NCBI GenBank assembly: GCA_017621815.1
Contig: JAGASK010000013.1
Span: 1-64,000 of the forward strand
From: Lachnospiraceae bacterium
GTDB taxonomy: Bacteria > Bacillota > Clostridia > Lachnospirales > Lachnospiraceae
Reading direction: 5' to 3'
Length of the DNA stretch: 64,000 nt
Position numbers and translations under genes: made by a program. Under the pieces are notes generated by a model. That model made no database searches and was not told the origin of the DNA. It saw only the letters and a program-made list of their open reading frames with translations. Shown here piece after piece: positions 57,658 through 64,000 of the stretch. Numbering within the stretch: the stretch's first letter is position 1; each line of letters opens with the position of its first letter.

Positions 57658-58394
57658 AAAAGCTTTTTGTAGTGGGAATCGGTCCCGGAGATGAAAACAA
57701 GATGACAGGAGAAGCAAAGGAAGTGCTTGCCCGGTGTCAGGTAATTGCGGGCTATCAGGTGTATGTGGATTTAATTAAGGATAGGTTTCCCCAAAAGGAG
57801 TATATCGTAACGGGAATGAGGCAGGAACGGGAAAGGTGCCTTCTTGCCCTGCGCTCAGCCGATGCAGGTAAGCATACTGCGGTGGTATGCAGCGGTGATG
57901 CCGGCGTGTACGGCATGGCAGGAATATTGCTGGAAATGGGGATTCAATTTCCGGAAGTGGAGATACAGATAGTGGCAGGAGTCAGCGCAGTGCTTTCGGG
58001 AAGCGCACTTTTAGGCGCAGCTGTGGGACATGATTTTGCAGTCATCAGCTTAAGTGATTTGCTGACGCCCTGGGAAACCATTGAAAAGCGGCTTTTGGGG
58101 GCGGCAATGGCGGATTTTGTCATCTGCCTTTATAATCCTGCCAGCAGGAAAAGAAAGGATTATCTTATGCGTGCCTGCGACCTCATTCTGCGTTATCAGA
58201 AGCCGGAAACAGTCTGCGGCTATGTCAGAAATATCGGCAGGGAAGGCGAAGAGTGCCATGTTCTTTCCCTTAAGGAGCTGCGCGATTTTCAGGCAGATAT
58301 GTTCACTACGGTGTTTGTGGGAAATTCCATGACAAGAAGAATCGGAGATAAAATGGTAACGCCCCGGGGTTATGAATTAGGGGAAAAGAAATAA
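57654..58394 (+). CDS. cbiH: Cobalt-factor III/precorrin-3B C17-methyltransferase
   Basis: A 246-residue methylase beginning KKLFVVGIGPGDENKMTGEA, with VVCSGDAGVYGMAGILLEMG, GHDFAVISLSDLLTPWETIE and FVICLYNPASRKR, all typical of CbiH/CobJ. The start is TTG 57654, overlapping the cbiG stop, with GGAGG eight bases upstream. It performs ring contraction with C17 methylation. Confidence 0.92.
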   Translation: MKKLFVVGIGPGDENKMTGEAKEVLARCQVIAGYQVYVDLIKDRFPQKEYIVTGMRQERERCLLALRSADAGKHTAVVCSGDAGVYGMAGILLEMGIQFPEVEIQIVAGVSAVLSGSALLGAAVGHDFAVISLSDLLTPWETIEKRLLGAAMADFVICLYNPASRKRKDYLMRACDLILRYQKPETVCGYVRNIGREGEECHVLSLKELRDFQADMFTTVFVGNSMTRRIGDKMVTPRGYELGEKK

Positions 58395-58438
58395 CATAAA
58401 TTGTTGACGGCATAAAGGGTTTGTATAGGGAGACTTTA

Positions 58439-60535
58439 ATGAGAATCGTAATTTTCGGCGGAACAGCGGAAGGAAGGCTTTTGGCGGAAAGCTTCCGGGG
58501 AACGGAACTGGAACTTCATATTTGTGTGGCAACAGAGTATGGCGCATCCCTGCTTCCAAAGAGGGAAAACATCGTTGTGCATATGGGACGTATGCAGGAA
58601 GAGGAAATGGAAGACTTTTTAGCTGAGATTTCCCCTTCCTATTGTCTTGACGCCACCCATCCTTATGCTGCCAGAGTAACGGAAAATATTCGGAGAGCCT
58701 GTGAAATACAGAAAATTCCATATATCAGAATTTACCGTAAGGAGGAAGACACTTCGGAGTTTGCCTCTGTGCGTAAGGAAGAAGGAACTTCAGAATTTGC
58801 TTCTGTACGGAATGTGGAAGAAGCTGCAGGCTTTTTGCAGGATACCACAGGCAATATTCTGATCACTACAGGCAGTAAAGAGCTTGAGAAATACAAAGTG
58901 ATTCCGGAATACACCAGGCGGTGCTTTGCCAGAGTGCTGCCGACGGTATCTGTCCTTGAAAAATGTGCGGAACTTGGTTTTGAGGGCAGAAATCTGATAG
59001 CCATGCAGGGTCCGTTTAATGAGGAAATGAATTATGCCCTGATGAAGCAATGTGATATTAAATGGATAGTGACTAAGAATTCGGGAAAAGAAGGAGGCTA
59101 TCAGGAAAAGTGTGAGGCGGCTCTTCGTGCAGGTGTGAATATTCTTGTGGTGGAAAGACCAAAGGAGTGTCTTGCAGGCGGGAAGGATACCGGTGAACCG
59201 GGAACGGACGAAGAAACTGCCGAAAAAACAGCCGCACAGGAAAAGGTAATGAATCTGCCCCGGGCAATTTCCTTTTTGAAGCAGTTCCTTCCGGCATCTG
59301 AGGCAGAAAAAAGAAAGGTGTATCTTATCGGCATGGGTCCCGGAAATCCGGAGCTTTTGACGGAGGAAGCCCGGAAATGCATTCAAAAAAGTCAGGTGCT
59401 GATAGGTGCACAGCGAATGCTGGATATCAGCAGGGCAGCTGTAAAGGAAGCAGGAGAAAAGCCTGTTTTTAAAAGCTATTTAAAAGAAGAAATTGCAGAC
59501 TTTTTAAGGGAACATACTGAATATCTTCAGGCAGCAGTCCTTTATTCCGGCGATGTGGGATTTTATTCCGGAGCAAGGGGAATGAAGGAGCTCTTAACTG
59601 ATTTTCAGGTACAGGAGGTTTCCGGCATTTGTTCCCCCGTTTATTTCTTAAACAAGCTGGGAATACCCTGGGATGAAACACTGCTTGCAAGCTGTCATGG
59701 AAAACAAATCAATCTGATACCTCTTATTAAAACACATAAAAGGGTCTGTGTTCTTTTGGGAGAAAGGGACAGGATTGCCAGGGTCAGCCGCAGCCTTCTT
59801 GCATTTCATATGGATAAGGTGAAAATTACGGTAGGAGAGAGGTTATCCTATCCGGAGGAAAGGATAATTTCCGGCACCGCTGCAGATATGGTATCCGGAG
59901 AGTTTGACAGTCTTTCGGTTGCTTTATTTGAGAACGATGCGGCAGAGAATGGCAGAATCGCGGCAGGAATCAGGGATGAAGCTTTTATCAGGGGAAAAGT
60001 GCCTATGACCAAGGAAGAAATCAGAACGCTTTCCCTGTCTAAGCTGGGGCTTTGGGAAAATGCGGTATTATATGATATCGGAGCAGGTACGGGCTCTGTT
60101 TCCATAGAAGCTTCCCTGTGGTGCCCTTCAGGACAGGTCTATGCCATAGAAAAAAAGCCTGAGGCAGCAGCGCTGATAAAGGAAAATAAAATCCGCTTTC
60201 AGGCGGAAAATCTGGAAATTATAGAAGGTACGGCGCCTGAATGCCTGAAGGAGCTGAAGGAGCCTGACTGTGTGTTTATCGGGGGAAGCAGCGGAAGGCT
60301 GATTCCCATTATCAGAGAAGTGAGAAAGAAAAATCCTTCTGCCCGGTTTGTGGTGAACGCCGTTACACTGGAGACCATGTCGGAAATAAGCCGGATAAAG
60401 GAGGAATTTCCGGAATACCGGGAAATGGAAGTAATACAGGTGAATGTGGCAAGAAGCAGAAGCCTTGTGGGATATCAGTTGATGAATGCGGAAAATCCTG
60501 TGATGATTGCTTCTTTCGGCCCTGTTTCGGGATAG
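58439..60535 (+). CDS. cbiJET: Triple fusion: precorrin-6A reductase CbiJ + C5/C15 methyltransferases CbiE and CbiT
   Basis: A 698-residue protein. Residues 1-285 are CbiJ/CobK: IVIFGGTAEGRLLAE, CLDATHPYAARVTENI, ITTGSKELEKY and NLIAMQGPFNEEMNYALM. Residues 292-500 are CbiE: VYLIGMGPGNPELLTEEARK and VLYSGDVGFYSGARG. Residues 520-698 are CbiT: MTKEEIRTLSLSKLGL, then YDIGAGTGSVSIEASLW and VFIGGSSGRL. Each is usually a separate gene or a CbiET pair. One chain can thus reduce precorrin-6A, methylate C5 and C15 and decarboxylate. ATG 58439 has AGGGAG six bases before it. A 36-bp tandem duplication lies in the CbiJ part. CbiC (the next step) is not in this window. Confidence 0.92.
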   Translation: MRIVIFGGTAEGRLLAESFRGTELELHICVATEYGASLLPKRENIVVHMGRMQEEEMEDFLAEISPSYCLDATHPYAARVTENIRRACEIQKIPYIRIYRKEEDTSEFASVRKEEGTSEFASVRNVEEAAGFLQDTTGNILITTGSKELEKYKVIPEYTRRCFARVLPTVSVLEKCAELGFEGRNLIAMQGPFNEEMNYALMKQCDIKWIVTKNSGKEGGYQEKCEAALRAGVNILVVERPKECLAGGKDTGEPGTDEETAEKTAAQEKVMNLPRAISFLKQFLPASEAEKRKVYLIGMGPGNPELLTEEARKCIQKSQVLIGAQRMLDISRAAVKEAGEKPVFKSYLKEEIADFLREHTEYLQAAVLYSGDVGFYSGARGMKELLTDFQVQEVSGICSPVYFLNKLGIPWDETLLASCHGKQINLIPLIKTHKRVCVLLGERDRIARVSRSLLAFHMDKVKITVGERLSYPEERIISGTAADMVSGEFDSLSVALFENDAAENGRIAAGIRDEAFIRGKVPMTKEEIRTLSLSKLGLWENAVLYDIGAGTGSVSIEASLWCPSGQVYAIEKKPEAAALIKENKIRFQAENLEIIEGTAPECLKELKEPDCVFIGGSSGRLIPIIREVRKKNPSARFVVNAVTLETMSEISRIKEEFPEYREMEVIQVNVARSRSLVGYQLMNAENPVMIASFGPVSG
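58739..58810 (+). repeat. 36-bp in-frame tandem duplication in the CbiJ domain
   Basis: Two units (58739-58774 and 58775-58810) encode KEEDTSEFASVR and KEEGTSEFASVR. They differ at several mostly synonymous positions, so the duplication is not recent. It lies in a surface loop region after IPYIRIYR. Confidence 0.9.
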
Positions 60536-60540
60536 GAGCC

Positions 60541-60836
60541 GGAGGGCAAAAGGCATTATTTAAAGTTGTGTCCGGCATTCAGCACAAAACTTTTGCCCTT
60601 ACTCCAAATTGCGGATATAACATTTTCTAAATGTTCTGTGTAAAGGCTTGAAAACGGACGCAACCGGCCGAAATTCGCCATCCATGGCTCACTTTCGGCC
60701 TTTCATCGGCGTCCTGCCGCTGAATTGCTGGCAGGATACAGAACATTAAGAAAATATAATATCCTTCATTAGTCGCAACTGCAAAAAGTTTTGTGCAGGA
60801 TGCCGGTAACTACTTTAGATAAAACTTTTGCCCCCC
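60541..60836 (+). repeat. Roughly 300-bp fold-back (long imperfect palindrome) element in the cob cluster
   Basis: The left arm from 60541 matches the reverse complement of the right arm from 60836. Outer ends GGAGGGCAAAAG and CTTTTGCCCCCC are paired. CCGGCATTCAGCACAAAACT (60572-60591) matches AGTTTTGTGCAGGATGCCGG (60787-60806). GGATATAACATTTTC and AATGTTCTGT (60613-60640) match ACAGAACATT and GAAAATATAATATCC (60738-60763). The centre is a hairpin, GGCCGAAA (60666-60673) with TTTCGGCC (60693-60700). No ORF or B12 box is inside. It resembles a MITE-like element or a very large RNA hairpin; no target-site duplication was found. Confidence 0.75.
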
Positions 60837-60908
60837 GAATCAGGAGAGGTGATTGTGAAGCGGTGAGTTTGAAATCTTTAGAAAGATAAGAAAGGAATGG
60901 TTATAGGA

Positions 60909-63302
60909 ATGAGCAAAGCCATGCCGAGAATTTTATTTGCGGCTCCCAAAAGCGGCAGCGGAAAAACGATGATTACCTGCGCAGTGATAGAGCTGTGCAA
61001 AAGGAGAAACTTAAAAACAGCTTCTTTTAAATGCGGGCCGGATTATATAGACCCCATGTTCCACAGAAAGGTGCTGGGCATCCCTTCCGGCAATCTTGAT
61101 ACCTTTTTTACCGATGAGAAGACTACAAGATATCTTCTTTCAAAAAAGGCAAGGCAGGCGGATATTACCATACTGGAAGGGGTTATGGGCTATTATGATG
61201 GTCTTTCCGGAACCAGTGAAAGGGCAAGTACCTATGAAGTGGCATGGGTTACAAAAACTCCGGTAATTCTTGTTGTGGACGGGAAAGGCGCCAGTGTTTC
61301 CCTGGCAGCGGTCATTAAGGGTATCATGGAATACCGGAAGGACAGCGGCATTAAGGGAATTTTGCTTAACCGTGTTTCCGCAGGCTTTTATGACAGGCTG
61401 AAGACTCTTATTGAAAAGGAATGCCGGGTGCCTGTGCTTGGATTTATGCCGGAACTTAAGGATTTGACGGTGCCATCAAGGCATCTTGGACTGATTGCTC
61501 CTGAAGAGATGGAAGCATTTCATGAGTGGATTCAGAAAACAGCGGATACGCTTGAAAAAACAATAGATTTTAAGCAGCTTTTTGCCATAGCGGAAGGGGC
61601 GGAAGAATTAGAGGAGGAAGAGCCTTCCATAAAGAAGCTTACCGGAAAGGTGAGAATAGGAATTGCAAGAGATGAAGCCTTTTCTTTTTATTATTCCGAA
61701 AATCTGCAGCTGCTTGAAAAAATGGGTGGGGAAATCGTTACTTTTTCGCCTATCCATGATAAGCAGCTGCCGGAAGGGCTGGACGGACTGATTTTAGGCG
61801 GCGGATATCCGGAAATTTATGCAAAAGAACTGGAAGAGGCAGGGGAAATGCGCAGTGCCGTAAAAGAAGCCTGCCTTGCCGGAATGCCTGTCCTTGCCGA
61901 ATGCGGCGGATTCATGTACCTGCAGAAGGAACTTCAGATGTCGGATGGCAGTGTTCATGAAATGGCGGGGGTTTTAAACGGCGGGATTTTTCCTACCGGG
62001 AAGCTGTGCAGATTCGGATATATAGAAGCTTCCGCTCTTACTCCGGGTATATTGGGAGAGGCGGGAAGCAGTATAAAAGGGCATGAATTTCATTATTTTG
62101 ACTGCTCCATAAACGGAGCTGCTTTCAGTGCCCAAAAGCCCCTTGCAGGTTCTTCTTATCCCTGTATGGTGCATACCGCCTCCATGGCAGCAGGCTTTCC
62201 TCATTTTTACTATTACAGCAATCCGGATATGCTGTATCATTATCTGGAAAGCTGCCGGAGCTTTCGGGCAGGGAGGCTTGCCAAAAAGCACTGGGATGAT
62301 ATAGCAAAACCCATTGACAGTCTGGGACTTTTGGAGGATATGACAGTAAAACTCTGCCGCATCAAGGGCGAAGAAACGCCTTATGATTTATCTAAAAAAG
62401 CCCTGCTTGTTCTTTGCGCTGACCATGGTGTAGTGAAGGAGGGAGTTACCCAGACAGACAGCTCCGTGACGAAAATTGTCAGCGAGAATTTTGCAAAAGG
62501 AATGTCTTCCGTGAATTATATGGCAAAAACTGTGGGAGTAGATGTTTATACGGTCGATATGGGAATAAACGGACCCTGTTATCCTGATAAGGAATTGAAA
62601 ACAGGAGCCGTTATAGACAGAAAAGTTGCAAAGGGCAGCAGCAATCTTGCCGAAGGACCCGCTATGACCCCCACGCAATGCAGAGCGGCTGTTGAAACGG
62701 GAATAGAGCTGGTCGGCGAATTAAAGAAGATGGGTTATACCATAGTGGCAACGGGAGAAATGGGAATCGGAAATACTACTCCTACCAGCGCCCTTGCAGC
62801 AGTATTTTTAAACCTGCAGCCGGAAGCGGTTACAGGTAAGGGAGCCGGGCTTTCTAAAGAAGGAATCAGCAGAAAATGTCAGGTGGTTTTAAGGGCAGTA
62901 AACAGGGTAAAGGAAAAAGGGCTGACAGACCCTATGGATATTCTTGCAGAAGTGGGAGGCCTTGAAATTGCTGCCATGGCAGGAGTTTTTCAGGGCGGAA
63001 TCAAGTACAGGATGCCCATAGTCATCGATGGCGCAATTTCCTGCGTGGCAGCACTTGCAGCCTTTAAAATAGACTGCCGTGCGGCGGATTTTATGCTGGC
63101 TTCCCATCAGTCCGAAGAGGTGACGGGAAAACTTGCCCTGAAAGCCCTTTCGCTGAAAGCCCCTGTTCATGCCGGAATGTGCCTGGGGGAAGGCAGCGGG
63201 GCAGTGGCCTTATTTCCCCTTCTTACTATGGGGATGGAGGTCTATAAGAATATGGGAAGCTTTTCGGAATATCAGATTGAAGCTTATACCAGATTTTGCT
63301 AG
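60909..63302 (+). CDS. cbiA-cobT: Fusion of cobyrinate a,c-diamide synthase (CbiA) and CobT phosphoribosyltransferase
   Basis: About 797 residues. Residues 1-450 are CbiA: ILFAAPKSGSGKTMITCAVI (P-loop), FKCGPDYIDPMFH, LEGVMGYYDG, and a glutamine amidotransferase half with LILGGGYPEIYAKEL and LAECGGFMYL (catalytic Cys). Residues 455-797 are CobT: DHGVVKEGVTQTDSSVT, VDMGINGPCYPDKEL, TGEMGIGNTTPTSALAAV and LGEGSGAVALFPLL with the catalytic Glu. CbiA amidates the corrin a and c side chains; CobT activates the lower-ligand base. The start is uncertain between ATG 60897 (RBS abutting) and ATG 60909. Confidence 0.9.
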   Translation: MSKAMPRILFAAPKSGSGKTMITCAVIELCKRRNLKTASFKCGPDYIDPMFHRKVLGIPSGNLDTFFTDEKTTRYLLSKKARQADITILEGVMGYYDGLSGTSERASTYEVAWVTKTPVILVVDGKGASVSLAAVIKGIMEYRKDSGIKGILLNRVSAGFYDRLKTLIEKECRVPVLGFMPELKDLTVPSRHLGLIAPEEMEAFHEWIQKTADTLEKTIDFKQLFAIAEGAEELEEEEPSIKKLTGKVRIGIARDEAFSFYYSENLQLLEKMGGEIVTFSPIHDKQLPEGLDGLILGGGYPEIYAKELEEAGEMRSAVKEACLAGMPVLAECGGFMYLQKELQMSDGSVHEMAGVLNGGIFPTGKLCRFGYIEASALTPGILGEAGSSIKGHEFHYFDCSINGAAFSAQKPLAGSSYPCMVHTASMAAGFPHFYYYSNPDMLYHYLESCRSFRAGRLAKKHWDDIAKPIDSLGLLEDMTVKLCRIKGEETPYDLSKKALLVLCADHGVVKEGVTQTDSSVTKIVSENFAKGMSSVNYMAKTVGVDVYTVDMGINGPCYPDKELKTGAVIDRKVAKGSSNLAEGPAMTPTQCRAAVETGIELVGELKKMGYTIVATGEMGIGNTTPTSALAAVFLNLQPEAVTGKGAGLSKEGISRKCQVVLRAVNRVKEKGLTDPMDILAEVGGLEIAAMAGVFQGGIKYRMPIVIDGAISCVAALAAFKIDCRAADFMLASHQSEEVTGKLALKALSLKAPVHAGMCLGEGSGAVALFPLLTMGMEVYKNMGSFSEYQIEAYTRFC

Positions 63303-63329
63303 ACTGGAACAGGAAAGGGAGACAATGCT

Positions 63330-63872
63330 ATGCTTGATTTGGTGACGGGAGGAAGCGGCAGCGGCAAATCGGAATATGCGGAAATGCTTGCAGTGGAGGC
63401 TCATGGAAAAAGCCCGAAGGGAAAGCTTTATTATATTGCCACCATGTATCCTTATGATGAGGAATGTATAAAGCGGATTGAAAAGCACAGAAATATGAGA
63501 AGTCAAAAGGGATTTACCACCATAGAATGCTATACTCATCTGGAGCAGGTACAGGTGACCGGGGAGGATGTGGTTTTGCTGGAATGTATGTCAAATCTTC
63601 TTGCCAATGAAATGTACCGGGAAGAGGGACGGATAAAGCCGGGAACGGAAACAGATGGTGTGGATGCCATTTTAGGGCCTTTATTTGTACTGGCAGATAA
63701 GGCAGCTCACGCAGTGGTGGTTTCCAACGAGGTTTTTTCTGATGGAGTGGAATATGAGGAGGAAACAAAGCAGTATGTAAGGCTGCTTGGTGAAATAAAC
63801 AGAAAAATCGGTAAAAAGGCGGATAAGGTAACTGAAGTTGTCTGCGGAATTCCGGTTTTTGTGAAAACCTGA
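63330..63872 (+). CDS. cobU: Adenosylcobinamide kinase/adenosylcobinamide-phosphate guanylyltransferase
   Basis: A 180-residue bifunctional enzyme with the P-loop GGSGSGKSEYAE, IATMYPYDEECIKRIEKHR (the guanylylated His region), LLECMSNLLANEMY and VVVSNEVFSDGV. It phosphorylates adenosylcobinamide and transfers GMP to it, making AdoCbi-GDP, the co-substrate of CobS. The RBS is AAAGGGAGAC. It lies 27 bases after the CbiA-CobT fusion. Confidence 0.93.
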   Translation: MLDLVTGGSGSGKSEYAEMLAVEAHGKSPKGKLYYIATMYPYDEECIKRIEKHRNMRSQKGFTTIECYTHLEQVQVTGEDVVLLECMSNLLANEMYREEGRIKPGTETDGVDAILGPLFVLADKAAHAVVVSNEVFSDGVEYEEETKQYVRLLGEINRKIGKKADKVTEVVCGIPVFVKT

Positions 63873-63968
63873 AAGTAAGCTTCCGGGTACGCATTGCTGC
63901 CTGCAGGACAGGCCTTGCCGCCGCAGGGCGGATGCTGCCTGTGTGCAGAGAGGAAAGGATGAAAAATT

Positions 63969-64000
63969 GTGTTAAATTCTTTGGTGATTGCTTTTGCCAT
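63969..64000 (+). CDS. cobS: 5' end of cobalamin synthase (AdoCbi-GDP ribazoletransferase)
   Basis: The last bases read GTG TTA AAT TCT TTG GTG ATT GCT TTT GCC AT, giving MLNSLVIAFA. CobS proteins commonly begin MLNS-x-x-IAF-S/A-M. AAAGGA lies nine bases before the GTG. The gene runs off the window. Position after cobU fits the usual cobU-cobS order. ATG 63959 opens another frame and is not preferred. Confidence 0.6.
   Translation, partial: MLNSLVIAFA

Noticed and set aside
60541-60836. Fold-back element as a second cobalamin riboswitch
   Set aside because: No B12-box sequence or conserved riboswitch core is present. The symmetry explains the structure better.
60530-60850. Target-site duplication around the fold-back element
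   Set aside because: GGAG-containing bases flank both sides, but no exact direct repeat of useful length is present.
1-64000. CRISPR arrays, tRNA or rRNA genes, intact transposases
   Set aside because: No regularly spaced repeats, no tRNA-like cloverleaf with T-loop motif and no rRNA segments were noticed by eye. A scan with tRNAscan-SE and Infernal would settle it.

Overview
The window looks like a chromosome segment of an anaerobic gut Firmicute of the family Lachnospiraceae. The assignment rests on gene content: an Rpn/PD-(D/E)XK protein with GISQG repeats, a two-gene SufC-SufB system, an anaerobic cobalamin pathway, ferredoxin-type aldo-keto reductase, ECF-type vitamin uptake and A/G-rich Shine-Dalgarno sites. 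The species cannot be told. No rRNA, tRNA, CRISPR array or intact insertion sequence was seen.

Layout. 1-6.6 kb: end of an unknown gene, an Rpn-family gene behind a folded leader, a small hypothetical, a solo AraC HTH protein coupled to a ClpP with its catalytic centre deleted, and a heterodimeric ABC exporter. 6.6-10.2 kb: an accessory patch (AraC regulator, ArsR, ArsP-like permease, Cys-rich protein) between a broken XRE regulator and a broken MATE transporter. 10.2-13.1 kb: ECF S component (probably pantothenate), coaX, coaBC. 13.3-19.3 kb: a secreted DUF5722 protein and a phosphorelay (hybrid kinase, HPt, HD-GYP response regulator). 19.3-25.3 kb: copper (csoR-copA) and Zn/Cd (HMA protein, P-type ATPase, CadC-like repressor) homeostasis, each with a recognisable operator.

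25.3-33.8 kb: a self-contained hexitol PTS island (mtlA, mtlR, mtlF, 1-phosphofructokinase, sorbose-1-phosphate-reductase-like dehydrogenase, ptsH, ptsI) with no MtlD. Its gene content suggests hexitol breakdown through fructose-1-phosphate. 33.8-39.2 kb: a cobalamin riboswitch followed by an exported CbiK, a membrane-anchored surface protein with two beta-rich repeats, and a BtuFCD-type ABC importer. 39.2-43.3 kb: LysR and MATE (divergent), aldo-keto reductase, VOC protein. 43.6-46.8 kb: a HelD-like helicase fused to a glycoside-hydrolase-31 N-terminal-type domain. 46.9-50.7 kb: a MotA-like membrane protein with a membrane-bound LuxR regulator, an LRR protein, and sufCB on the minus strand. 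50.7-53.7 kb: a leader with terminator (guanidine-IV candidate), MATE, and a diguanylate cyclase. 53.8-64 kb: the anaerobic cobalamin operon cbiL-D-F-G-H, a CbiJ-CbiE-CbiT triple fusion, a roughly 300-bp fold-back element, a CbiA-CobT fusion, cobU and the start of cobS.

The most unusual items are the HelD-GH31N fusion, the fold-back element inside the cob cluster, the MtlD-less hexitol island with two copies of one hairpin-promoter module, the exported CbiK/surface protein/ABC group under B12 control, and the catalytically gutted ClpP. All function calls come from reading motifs; no database search was run.
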